A DNA stretch of 64,000 bases, taken from positions 620,001 to 684,000 of the forward strand of contig OZ026535.1 in assembly GCA_964020105.1 (NCBI GenBank). The letters run 5' to 3'. Source of the stretch: G964020105 sp964020105. Lineage in GTDB: Bacteria > Pseudomonadota > Alphaproteobacteria > WRAU01 > Hepatincolaceae. The position numbers and the translations under genes were made by a program. Within the stretch, counting starts at the first letter, position 1, and the number at the start of each line of letters is the position of its first letter. The notes below the pieces were generated by a model. The model was not told the origin of the DNA. It ran no database searches and was given only the letters and a program-made list of their open reading frames with translations. Below, piece after piece: positions 28,668 to 37,364 of the stretch.

Positions 28668-28865
28668 TTAAGATTGATCGCTTTCTTCATTGTTTATTTT
28701 GATAACATGCATATCCCTATACATTCCAGTATTTAAATCAACGTGGTGCGGTCTATGCAAATTACCAGTCTTTTTATTTTCAACAAACGAATTTCCTCCA
28801 AGAGCCATATGAGATCTTCTCATATTTCTTTTCGATTTAGATGTTTTCTTCTTAGGAACTGCCAT
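28668..28865 (-). CDS. rpmF: 50S ribosomal protein L32
   Basis: 65 residues starting MAVPKKKTSKSKRNMRRSH, the L32 hallmark. It is the zinc-free form: the C-terminal CxxC pairs are missing. The DUF177/YceD gene usually in front of rpmF is absent here. Confidence 0.95.
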   Translation of the reverse strand: MAVPKKKTSKSKRNMRRSHMALGGNSFVENKKTGNLHRPHHVDLNTGMYRDMHVIKINNEESDQS

Positions 28866-29219
28866 TTATTTATACTCCTATTTAATCCTTTAACTTATTC
28901 ACCAAGACCTATCCGCTTGAATATACCACAAACAAAAAAAAGATGACACACAATTTATATATGATTAATCTCAAGTTTGCAACTTTATTTTATCAAATAT
29001 AATTTTTTGAAATATTACTATCTAAAATATAATTAAGTAAGTATTACATAATAATTAACAATTTTAGTTAAATGCTATAAGCATCTAAAATCACTATTTA
29101 CTTTTAATTTATGTATTTATTTGTTAGTATTTGAATTATTATAATATAATCTTAACTACATTGATAGATTTATTGTGTTTCCAGTGCAATGAAAAATGAA
29201 ATAATTAAGTAACATATGA

Positions 29220-29648
29220 ATGATGAAGTATATTAAATATATAATTAGCATCCTAGTATTTGTTTCTCTATGTTCTTGTGGTAATCATTTTAGAACTGAA
29301 GGAAACTATATATTCCCCAATACACTTGAAAAAATGAAAATTGGTCTTACAAAAAAAGAAGTGGAAAATATGATAGGGTTTCCAACATTCTATGGTAGTT
29401 TTTCTGAAAACACTTGGTATTATATCTATGAAAACTCTAATAAGCCTTTGCGTCTTATGAACAAAACTATTATTGATTCTAAAATAATAATCTTGGCTTT
29501 TAATGATAATATTCTATATAAAATAACAGTACTTGATCAATCAAATAGAAATAATTCCATACCTATTAATACTAAAAGAACACTAGATAGTGTGAAAAAA
29601 ACAAAATACCACCATTCCGATTTAAAACAAATTAACATCTTTAATTAG
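29220..29648 (+). CDS. BamE/SmpA/OmlA-like outer-membrane lipoprotein
   Basis: 142 residues with a lipoprotein signal: hydrophobic core then lipobox LCSC (Cys about residue 20). The SmpA/OmlA core is visible as KIGLTKKEVENMIGFPTF followed by TWYYIYE and a strand ILAFNDNILYKITVLD, matching the BamE pattern 'G.t..qV..llG.P...f..d.WyYv'. BamE helps the BAM complex insert barrels. The C-terminal tail of about 30 residues is extra and hydrophilic. Its last codons are included in the tandem duplication that follows. Confidence 0.85.
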   Translation: MMKYIKYIISILVFVSLCSCGNHFRTEGNYIFPNTLEKMKIGLTKKEVENMIGFPTFYGSFSENTWYYIYENSNKPLRLMNKTIIDSKIIILAFNDNILYKITVLDQSNRNNSIPINTKRTLDSVKKTKYHHSDLKQINIFN

Positions 29649-30028
29649 AATTAATTTTGTGCTATTATATTACTATATTAGTATATACTAGGTAAAAGCA
29701 ATGATTTTAAGCATTGTTTTTAAATTGTGTTTTATTAATTCTACCTCTGGCTTTATTTTATTCACTATCCTTTTTTGCTGCCACTGTCAAAATAACAAAC
29801 GGATTTCTTACAATATATAAGTTCGGCAAAATTAACATCTTTAATTAGAATTAATTTTGTGCTATTATATATACTATATTAGTATATACTAGGTAAAAGC
29901 AATGATTTTAAACATTTTTTTTAGACTGTGTGTTTTATTAATTCTACCTCTGGCTTTATTTTATTCGCTATCCTCTTTTGCTGCCACTATCAAAATGACA
30001 AACGGATTTCTTACAACATATAAGCTCG
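29629..30028 (+). repeat. Tandem duplication of about 200 bp
   Basis: The stretch from about 29629 to 29828 is repeated directly from 29829 to about 30028 with few differences. Each unit contains the last bases of the bamE-like gene (AATTAACATCTTTAATTAG), the intergenic promoter region with TATACTAGG and the start plus first 40 or so codons of the metallo-beta-lactamase-fold gene. Small indels (ATATTAC versus ATATATAC; a missing TG) show the copies have diverged. Confidence 0.9.
29701..29828 (+). pseudogene. Truncated 5' copy of the first MBL-fold gene
   Basis: Upstream unit of the tandem duplication. The start ATG at 29701 aligns with the ATG at 29902, but two bases (TG) are missing after about 9 codons, so the frame is lost within the signal peptide, and the copy ends where the next unit starts. 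Confidence 0.8.
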
Positions 30029-30831
30029 GTAAATTTATTGATGATGTATATACAGATGATCAGGCTATTCTTATACACACTTATAGATCAAATAATGGAG
30101 TAAATACACATATTATTGAAACTTATAAATCATTAGTTATAATTGATGTTCAATCTAATTTAAGAGACGCTGATGAAGTTTATTATTATGCTAAGAAATT
30201 AAACAAAACAATAGAAGCAGTAATTATAACCAATTCACTTTCTAGTAATTATATGGGATTATCCATATTTAAAAATCACCCTACATATGCTAGCAATTCT
30301 ACAATTAGTCAAATATCTAAAAAATCTGCTAAGTTAATAAAATATATTAAAGATAATAATATATCTAATATGCCTATTAATGTAGTTCTTCCAGCAAACA
30401 AACTGAATTCTAATTTTAAAATAGATGGTGTTAAATATGAAACCATATCTTATCCAGACACTTATAATGAAGATAGTACAGTTATATTATTGAAAGATTA
30501 TAAATTAGTAATTGCAAGTAATTTAATTTTATTGAATCGTCATCTTGTAATCTATAATTACGTGAAATATGAAGAAGCTTTACAAGATTTTAAAAAAATA
30601 GCAGCCGGATATATAGATCTTTTAAATAGTCATGAGGAAATGGTTAATGTTAATAAGGCATTAGATAATACTTTAGTATATCTCTCAAAAGCTAAAAGAG
30701 TACTGGGGAGAGAAGATAAAGCTGATTCTTATATTAATGAAATGCAAAAACTATATCCAAGCTATTTAACAAATAAAACAAATGAAGAAACCCAGCGAAG
30801 AATATTAAAAAGTAAGTACGGCAAATATTAA
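29902..30831 (+). CDS. Secreted MBL-fold paralogue lacking the metal site (probable pseudoenzyme)
   Basis: 309 residues with a signal peptide (cleavage near FAATIK). It aligns along its whole length with the next gene (HTYRSNNGVNTHIIE, IIDVQSNLRDADEV, SYPDTYNEDST, KYEEALQDFKK). The catalytic HxHxDH is replaced by NSLSSN at residues 111-116, the third-ligand His by Tyr (188) and the bridging Asp by Asn (207); only one His (244) remains. The frame is intact over 309 codons, so it is expressed-looking, not simply decayed. It may be a non-catalytic binding protein, or a gene in early decay. Confidence 0.8.
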   Translation: MILNIFFRLCVLLILPLALFYSLSSFAATIKMTNGFLTTYKLGKFIDDVYTDDQAILIHTYRSNNGVNTHIIETYKSLVIIDVQSNLRDADEVYYYAKKLNKTIEAVIITNSLSSNYMGLSIFKNHPTYASNSTISQISKKSAKLIKYIKDNNISNMPINVVLPANKLNSNFKIDGVKYETISYPDTYNEDSTVILLKDYKLVIASNLILLNRHLVIYNYVKYEEALQDFKKIAAGYIDLLNSHEEMVNVNKALDNTLVYLSKAKRVLGREDKADSYINEMQKLYPSYLTNKTNEETQRRILKSKYGKY

Positions 30832-30857
30832 ACATCATAAAAATAATAGGAGTTCTT

Positions 30858-31769
30858 ATGCAAAAAAAAAATAATTATCTGATAAAAATATCATCGATTA
30901 TATTTTTTTACTTCCTTGTCTTCTTATTTTTTCCTAATATTTCTTTTGCCAATGATATTAGCCTTAAAAAAGGCGTAGTGGAAATAACCAATTTATCTGG
31001 GAAAAAACAGCCAATAACAGTACATACTTACAGATCTTCTGATCTATTTAATGTTAACAGTCATATAATAGAAAGTAAGAATGCGATTGTGATTATAGAT
31101 GTACAAGCTACATTGGAAAACGCAAGAGAAGTAAGAGAGTACGCAGAAAAACTTAATAAAAAGATAGTTGCAGTGCTAATAACTCACTCACATCCAGATC
31201 ATTATATGGGTCTTGAAGTATTCAAAGATATCGCAAGTTATGCTGCTGTGGAAACTATAAATAGCATCAAAAAAAGATATGGCAATGATCTTATCCTATT
31301 GCAAAATATGGGAGTAGCAGAAATACCTGAAACCATGCAATTACCTACAAAGATTATAAATTCTTCTATTACTTTTGATAATGTGATTTATGATACAGCC
31401 TCCTATCCAGCAACACATGGAGCAGATGACGTTACGGTATTTATGTTGAAAAGTTATCAAGCAGTATTTAGTGGTGACTTGTTGGCAACAAAACATCTCT
31501 TAATGTATGATTTTGATAAATATGAAGAAGCAGTTATAGATTTACAAAAAATGAATGATTATCAACATGCTTTCTTAGGACATGAGGCCGTAACTGGATT
31601 TCAATCTGTACTAAAATTAAATTTAGAGTATATTAGGATAGCAAAAAAATCTATAGCAAAATCAAATACTGCTGAAGAATACATAAAAGAAATGGAAAAA
31701 TTATATCCTAACTATTCTAAAATATCCTCATTTCAATTGCCCATGCTTAAAGAAAGATACTTTAAATAA
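30858..31769 (+). CDS. Secreted MBL-fold metallo-hydrolase
   Basis: 303 residues with an N-terminal signal peptide or anchor (cleavage near SFANDI). The full metal site is present: HSHPDH (His110, His112, Asp114, His115), His187 in PATHGADD, Asp207 in FSGDLL and His242 in LGHEAV. Substrate is unknown; the family covers lactonases, beta-lactamase-like and other hydrolases. Follows its inactive paralogue by 26 bases with GGAG before the ATG, so the two are cotranscribed. Confidence 0.85.
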   Translation: MQKKNNYLIKISSIIFFYFLVFLFFPNISFANDISLKKGVVEITNLSGKKQPITVHTYRSSDLFNVNSHIIESKNAIVIIDVQATLENAREVREYAEKLNKKIVAVLITHSHPDHYMGLEVFKDIASYAAVETINSIKKRYGNDLILLQNMGVAEIPETMQLPTKIINSSITFDNVIYDTASYPATHGADDVTVFMLKSYQAVFSGDLLATKHLLMYDFDKYEEAVIDLQKMNDYQHAFLGHEAVTGFQSVLKLNLEYIRIAKKSIAKSNTAEEYIKEMEKLYPNYSKISSFQLPMLKERYFK

Positions 31770-31923
31770 AATATTTATACAGAGCCTTTATTAGTAAGGA
31801 AAAAAAATTAATATTCCGCTAATAATATTTTTAAATCGACCAAAGATAATATAAGTTGCCTTACTTCCAATAGAGTGAGCTTATTAATTTGATCATCAAG
31901 TTAGGCTTTTTAGTGCTGTAGAA

Positions 31924-32931
31924 TTAATAATTATAACCTTTAATCTTGATATTAGTTATTTTATGATTATTATGATATACCTCAAGGAACTCATCTGTGT
32001 TTAGAGCCGCAGAAATAACTACTCCTATTTCCTGAATAAAATATTTTTTATCAAGAATTTTTTTTAATTCTGCTAATTTTTCTTTTGTAATAGAAAAAGC
32101 TAAAACGTAATCATCGCCTGCACATATGGATTGCAATATTGCCTTATCCCCGTATTTATTTATAATTTTATTTACAACGGGTGAAAAAATCATCTCTGAT
32201 AGATCTATACGCCCTACTACAGAAGAAAATTTACATAGTTTTTCCATATCTGACCAAAAACCATCAGAAATATCAGTGGCTGAGTTTGCAAAATCAAGTA
32301 AGGTAATTCCTAGATTAGTATAAATATCTGGGTATTGATATTTCTCTATTAAATAATTTTTATCTTTTTGTGCTAAAAACTTAAAAGATTGCCCACCTTT
32401 ATTATATTGATGTTTTAATAATTCCAATCCCCAGAAAGAATCACCAATATATCCAGCAATACAAAGTAAATCTCCTGGTGTTGCTTTGGTTTTTTGTAAA
32501 GGAATTTTATTTTTAGCAACTTCAGCAAAAAAATTTGCACTTAAAGTTAATTTCCCCTCAGTAAAGGTTGTGTCACCAGCAATTAAAAAAAATTGATACT
32601 GATCCTGTAATTCTGCTATTTTAGCACAGAAATTTTCTATCCATAATAGATTTACAAGTCTATTTTTTGGAATAGTAATAGCAAGACTCCAATATTTAGG
32701 TATAGCTCCCATTGAAGCTATATCAGATAAATTCACTGCAATTAACTTATGAGCAATGGACTTGGCAGGATCCTCTGAAAAAAAATGCTCTTCTTCAACA
32801 ATTGTATCAACGTTGATAACTATTTGTTTGTTAGATGTAATAATTGCACAATCATCTTGCAAATTAAGTGACTCTTTCTTAGAAACCAATTTATGAAAAT
32901 GATTATAAATAATATCAAATTCTTTTAACAA
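31924..32931 (-). CDS. thiL: Thiamine-monophosphate kinase
   Basis: Phosphorylates thiamin monophosphate to thiamin diphosphate. 335 residues with the AIR-synthase-like fold motifs: DDCAII near the N-terminus, VNVDTIVEEEHF, VNLSDIASMGAIPK, AGDTTF and ATDISDGFWSD. Last gene of rpiB-glyA-nusB-thiL on the minus strand, 11 bases after nusB; nusB-thiL is a frequent pair in proteobacteria. Confidence 0.94.
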   Translation of the reverse strand: MLKEFDIIYNHFHKLVSKKESLNLQDDCAIITSNKQIVINVDTIVEEEHFFSEDPAKSIAHKLIAVNLSDIASMGAIPKYWSLAITIPKNRLVNLLWIENFCAKIAELQDQYQFFLIAGDTTFTEGKLTLSANFFAEVAKNKIPLQKTKATPGDLLCIAGYIGDSFWGLELLKHQYNKGGQSFKFLAQKDKNYLIEKYQYPDIYTNLGITLLDFANSATDISDGFWSDMEKLCKFSSVVGRIDLSEMIFSPVVNKIINKYGDKAILQSICAGDDYVLAFSITKEKLAELKKILDKKYFIQEIGVVISAALNTDEFLEVYHNNHKITNIKIKGYNY

Positions 32932-32942
32932 ATTAAATTTTC

Positions 32943-33422
32943 CTACTTTGTGTTTGCAACAGTTGCCACACTACCAAGAATACCATTAATCATAGAAATT
33001 TCTTTACTATCAAAAAAACAACTAGTTAAAAATGTATATTGAGAAATAATAATGTTTTTATCTAATTTATTTTCTATCAACTCAAACACAGCACACTCTA
33101 GAATACTTAGTAAAAGCCTATCTAAAGTATCAAGCGATATTCTTTTATTAACTATGTTGCTTGCTAATAAAACGTGTATTTTATTAGCAACTATATCAAC
33201 ACCTTCTACCAGTTTTGTTAAAAACTTCCTATCAACTTCTGGAAATAATCCCTCATCACTAATATCGGCGTACCATATGTTTTCCTCAATAAGATAATTA
33301 ATAACATCATCCCTATTTTGATGTTCGTATTTTAACATATAAACAGTCATAATGGCAATCAGTCTAGATATCTCACGGGAAGACATGGAAAACTGATTTT
33401 TTATTGCCTTATTTAATATCAT
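32943..33422 (-). CDS. nusB: Transcription antitermination factor NusB
   Basis: Binds boxA RNA with NusE/S10 in rRNA antitermination. 159 residues, all helical, with the family pattern SREISRLIAIMTVYM near the N-terminus and LDRLLLSILECAVFEL in the middle, then a FFDSKEISMINGILG C-terminal helix. The sequence is diverged (for example the usual NE(A/Y)xxL segment is IISQYTFL), but the location before thiL supports the call. Confidence 0.85.
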   Translation of the reverse strand: MILNKAIKNQFSMSSREISRLIAIMTVYMLKYEHQNRDDVINYLIEENIWYADISDEGLFPEVDRKFLTKLVEGVDIVANKIHVLLASNIVNKRISLDTLDRLLLSILECAVFELIENKLDKNIIISQYTFLTSCFFDSKEISMINGILGSVATVANTK

Positions 33423-33431
33423 TATATAATC

Positions 33432-34709
33432 CTAGTTATATATGGGAAATTTTGCACATAAAATATGTACATCAGCTTGTACTTTATCTACTAGGTTTTT
33501 ATCAAGTGCTTCATTAAGTGGATCGATATTTTTTAAAACAAGTGTAATTAGTTCAACTGTTTTTTTTATTTCATTAAATCCAAAGCCTCTGGTGGTAATA
33601 GCTGGAGTGCCAACTCTAATGCCTGAGGTTTTACTTGGAGGTAGTTTATCAAAAGGTATAGAGTTTTTATTACAAGTTATTGAAACACTATCAAGGATGG
33701 TTTCTGCTACTTTACCATTAATGCCTAAATTACTAACATCCACTAAAAACAAATGACAATCTGTGCCACCAGAAATTATATGGAATCCAGCCAACTGAAA
33801 TTCTTGTGCCATAAATTTGGCATTTTCAACAATAGTTTTGGTATAATGTTTATAGTTTTCAGACAAAGCTTCTTTAAAAGCAACAGCTTTACCAGCTATG
33901 CTATGCAAAAGAGGTCCTCCTTGAATACCAGGAAATACTGTGGAATTAATTTTTTTCATTATATCCTGATCATTGCTTAGTATAAGCCCTCCCCTAGCCC
34001 CACGCAATGTTTTATGAGTGGTTGAGGTTATAACGTGAGCATGATCCACTGGAGAGGGGAAGATACCTCCAGCAACAAGACCAGCAAAATGTGCCATATC
34101 TACCATCAAATATGCACCAACAGAATCAGCTATTTCTCTAAATTTTTTAAAATCGATTACCCTAGGATAAGAACTACCTCCTGCAATGATTATTTTTGGC
34201 TTATGCTTAAGAGCTATAGTGTGAACATCATCATAATCAATCAGCATAGTTTTTTCATTTACACCATAATGGAAAGCATTAAATAATTTACCAGAAAAAG
34301 ATACTTTAGCTCCATGGGTAAGATGCCCCCCTGTATTTAAATCCATGCCTAAAATACTATCCCCCGGCTGTAGCAAAGCTAAATACACTGCCATATTAGC
34401 TTGTGAGCCTGAATGAGGTTGCACATTGGCATATTTCACATTAAATAATTCACAAACCCTTGCAATGGCAATATTTTCAATTTTATCAACAACTTCACAC
34501 CCTCCATAGTACCTTTTTGCCGGATATCCTTCTGCATATTTATTAGTAAGTACGCTACCAACCGCCTCTAAAGTTGCTTTAGAGACAATATTTTCTGAAG
34601 CAATTAATTCAATTGTATTTTGTTGTCTTTGCAATTCTTGCATTATTAATGCATTAACTTCTGGGTCTGCATCAAGTAGGTTATTTGTAAAGAATTTATT
34701 ATTATTCAT
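33432..34709 (-). CDS. glyA: Serine hydroxymethyltransferase
   Basis: PLP enzyme that converts serine to glycine and charges tetrahydrofolate. The start at 34709 (MNNNKFFTNNL) has AAGGAGA 7 bases upstream and is preferred over 34733. Motifs: IELIASENIVS, NKYAEGYPAKRYYGGCE, QPHSGSQANMAVY, and the PLP lysine in TSTTHKTLRGARGG. It supplies the methylene-folate that TrmFO uses. Confidence 0.97.
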   Translation of the reverse strand: MNNNKFFTNNLLDADPEVNALIMQELQRQQNTIELIASENIVSKATLEAVGSVLTNKYAEGYPAKRYYGGCEVVDKIENIAIARVCELFNVKYANVQPHSGSQANMAVYLALLQPGDSILGMDLNTGGHLTHGAKVSFSGKLFNAFHYGVNEKTMLIDYDDVHTIALKHKPKIIIAGGSSYPRVIDFKKFREIADSVGAYLMVDMAHFAGLVAGGIFPSPVDHAHVITSTTHKTLRGARGGLILSNDQDIMKKINSTVFPGIQGGPLLHSIAGKAVAFKEALSENYKHYTKTIVENAKFMAQEFQLAGFHIISGGTDCHLFLVDVSNLGINGKVAETILDSVSITCNKNSIPFDKLPPSKTSGIRVGTPAITTRGFGFNEIKKTVELITLVLKNIDPLNEALDKNLVDKVQADVHILCAKFPIYN

Positions 34710-34733
34710 TGATAATCTCCTTATAAAAATCAA

Positions 34734-35180
34734 CTAGCAAAGTTTGGAAATTTGATCGACTCTATTTTTATGTCTACCACCCTCAAATTCTTCATGCAAA
34801 AAAATATTTATAAATGATAAAGCGTCATCTAAAGAGATATAATCTGCAGGCAAACATATGACATTAGCGTTATTATGCTGTCTTGCAGAAAAAGCTATAT
34901 TTTTATTATATACCAAAGCGCCTCTAATATGCTGAAATTTATTTACTGCGATACTAATTCCAACTCCAGACCCACAAATTAAAATTCCAAATACTTTATC
35001 CTTAGAATCAAGCTGCAATAGAGCCATTTTTTTTGCCAATTCTGAAGATATTATTGGATAATCTGCTGATTCAACTGAATAACAACCAACATCATAGTAG
35101 GTGTAGTTATTAGGTAATTTTGTTTTAACAAACTCTTTAAGAGTAAATCCTCTATGATCACTTCCTATAACTATTTTCAT
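34734..35180 (-). CDS. rpiB: Ribose 5-phosphate isomerase B
   Basis: Interconverts ribose 5-phosphate and ribulose 5-phosphate. 148 residues: GSDHRGFTLKE, YDVGCYSVESADYP and the CGSGVGISIAVNK loop with the catalytic Cys. First gene of the minus-strand rpiB-glyA-nusB-thiL run; the same pair rpiB-glyA is common in alphaproteobacteria. Confidence 0.95.
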   Translation of the reverse strand: MKIVIGSDHRGFTLKEFVKTKLPNNYTYYDVGCYSVESADYPIISSELAKKMALLQLDSKDKVFGILICGSGVGISIAVNKFQHIRGALVYNKNIAFSARQHNNANVICLPADYISLDDALSFINIFLHEEFEGGRHKNRVDQISKLC

Positions 35181-35296
35181 AACATCACTTATATTTTTAT
35201 TATTATATTATTTCTACTTAATTATGATTATCTACTATTGTAATTGAATTATTATAATTTTAAAATCAGAATAATGTAATGTTATAAAATATTTTT

Positions 35297-35305
35297 TGTT
35301 ATAAT
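35297..35305 (+). promoter_or_regulatory. Extended -10 upstream of upp
   Basis: TGTTATAAT, an exact TGnTATAAT extended -10 box, in the gap between rpiB and upp. Its position puts the transcription start near 35312, which favours the later upp start. Confidence 0.55.
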
Positions 35306-35355
35306 GTGCATTATATATTATAATGAAAGACAAACATATTTTACGCGGTAGTATT

Positions 35356-36006
35356 ATGATTCAGAATAAAGGTATAATAAGTAAAAATTTTGTTTGTTTG
35401 GAGTATCATCCGTTGGTAACTCATAAACTTACTCTGATGAGAGATAAAGAAACTCTACCGAAGGAGTTTCGAGAACTACTAGAGGAAGTTACGTTATTAG
35501 TGGCCTCAGAAGCACTAAAGAATTTAAAATTTAAAGAAAAAATCGTTGAAACTCCGATGGCAATTTACAAAGGAATTAAGGTTAATCCAGTAACTTTAAT
35601 TCCAATTATTCGCGCTGGCTTATCGATGATGGCTCCTCTGCAAAAGCTTTTACCAGATGCTAAAGTAGGTTTTATGGGAGTTAGTAGAGATGAAACCACT
35701 CTGAAAACCAATGAATATTATAAAAACATTCCAGACATTGCAAAAGATGAAACAGCTTTAATTTTAGATCCTATGTTAGCCACTGGAAATACATTAGTTC
35801 ATACATTGGATTATTTAAAATCTAAAGATGTTAAAAATATAATTATAATATCTATTCTCACAACTCCTAAAGCCCTTGATAATATATTAAGAAATCATCC
35901 TACGTCACTAATATATTCAGCAGGATTTGATGAACATCTGAACAACATGGGCTATATAGTTCCTGGTCTTGGTGACGCTGGAGATAGGATTTTTAATACT
36001 TTTTAA
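35356..36006 (+). CDS. upp: Uracil phosphoribosyltransferase
   Basis: Salvages uracil to UMP with PRPP. The frame opens at ATG 35323, but with an extended -10 box at 35297-35305 that start would leave almost no leader; ATG 35356 (MIQNKGIISKNF) gives 216 residues, near the usual 208. The PRPP loop is ILDPMLATGNTLVHTL, and the uracil-site segment GFDEHLNNMGYIVPGLGDAGDR is conserved. Cotranscribed with uraA 12 bases on. Confidence 0.93.
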   Translation: MIQNKGIISKNFVCLEYHPLVTHKLTLMRDKETLPKEFRELLEEVTLLVASEALKNLKFKEKIVETPMAIYKGIKVNPVTLIPIIRAGLSMMAPLQKLLPDAKVGFMGVSRDETTLKTNEYYKNIPDIAKDETALILDPMLATGNTLVHTLDYLKSKDVKNIIIISILTTPKALDNILRNHPTSLIYSAGFDEHLNNMGYIVPGLGDAGDRIFNTF

Positions 36007-36018
36007 AATAAAGAGAGT

Positions 36019-37227
36019 ATGATGTTTAAAAAATATATTCTTGGCATACAGCATGTTTTAGCAATGTTTGGATCTACTGTTTTAGTTCCATATATAACAG
36101 GTCTTGATACATCAATAGCCCTACTATGTGCAGGCATTGGAACTTTAATTTTTCATCTATGTAGCAAAGGCATAGTTCCTGTGTTTTTAGGTTCATCTTT
36201 TGCCTTTATACCTGCAATAATTTTAAGTTTAAAAAATTATGATATTGCTTATTTAAAGGGTGGTGTCATAGTTGCTGGATTACTATATGTAATAATTTCA
36301 ATTTTATTAAAATATATATCTTATAAAGTTGTAAGGAGATATTTTCCTCCAATAGTAATAGGCCCAATAATTATAGCAATTGGATTAAAGCTTTCCCCCA
36401 TAGCTCTTGCTATGAGTGGCTACAGTGCAGATAAAATTGAATATGATCATATGATGATAGCTTTAATTACATTAATAAGCATGGTTGGAGTATCATTTTT
36501 ACAAAAATCATTTTTTAGATTTATGCCTATTTTAGTTGCCATATCTATCGGTTATCTTTGTTCGTTTTACATTGGCTTAATTGATGTTTCTGCAGTAATA
36601 AATAGTCCATGGATTACAATTAGCACACATACTGAAGATATTTTCTTTACAATGCCAGAATTTAATTTTACAGTAATATTTATTGTTGCCCCCTTGGCAT
36701 TTGTAACATTTTCTGAGCATATAGGAGATATACAAACAAATGGATCTGTGGTTGGTAAGGATTTCATTAAGAATCCCGGATTACATAGAACTTTACTAGG
36801 TGATGGGTTAGCTACGTGTGTAGCTGGATTTTTAGGTGGGCCACCTAATACTACATATGCTGAAAATACTGGTGTTCTTGCTGCAACAAAAGTATATGAT
36901 CCAAAAATCATTAGAATTGCTGCTGTTATGACCATTGTTCTAGCATTTTGTGGAAAATTAATTGCACTGTTACAAAGCATGCCTACTCCTGTTATGGGAG
37001 GCATATCAATGATATTATTCGGATTAATTGCTACAATTGGTATAAAGGTATTAATAGAAGCACAGGTAGATTTTAATAATTATAAGAATCTAGTTGTGCC
37101 AGCAATAATTTTAATATCAGGTATATTTATCGATTCTCTAAAAATAAGCGACACATTTCAAATATCTGGATTATTTATAGCAACAATACTTGGAATTGTT
37201 TTTAATCGTTTATTACCTGAAAGATAA
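36019..37227 (+). CDS. uraA: Uracil permease (NCS2 family)
   Basis: Proton-coupled uracil importer, 402 residues with about 14 TM segments. The N-terminus KKYILGIQHVLAMFGSTVLVP and the signature FSEHIGDIQTNGSVVGKDF with GLATCVAGFLGGPPNTTYAENTG are those of UraA. Following upp at 12 bases, it forms a take-up-and-capture pair for uracil, presumably from the host. Confidence 0.95.
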   Translation: MMFKKYILGIQHVLAMFGSTVLVPYITGLDTSIALLCAGIGTLIFHLCSKGIVPVFLGSSFAFIPAIILSLKNYDIAYLKGGVIVAGLLYVIISILLKYISYKVVRRYFPPIVIGPIIIAIGLKLSPIALAMSGYSADKIEYDHMMIALITLISMVGVSFLQKSFFRFMPILVAISIGYLCSFYIGLIDVSAVINSPWITISTHTEDIFFTMPEFNFTVIFIVAPLAFVTFSEHIGDIQTNGSVVGKDFIKNPGLHRTLLGDGLATCVAGFLGGPPNTTYAENTGVLAATKVYDPKIIRIAAVMTIVLAFCGKLIALLQSMPTPVMGGISMILFGLIATIGIKVLIEAQVDFNNYKNLVVPAIILISGIFIDSLKISDTFQISGLFIATILGIVFNRLLPER

Positions 37228-37364
37228 ATATAAGTAGTAAGCCATTTAAAACTAAAGTATAAAAAATGGTAATTATATGCTTGACTAAGGGATTGATTTT
37301 GAATTTTAATAAAATTTTTTATAAAAAGGTCAAATGTATCGAAAAATATTAGCAGTTTATTAGA

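Noticed and set aside
36567..37004. Minus-strand ORF of 145 codons inside uraA
   Set aside because: Antisense shadow of the permease; no independent support.
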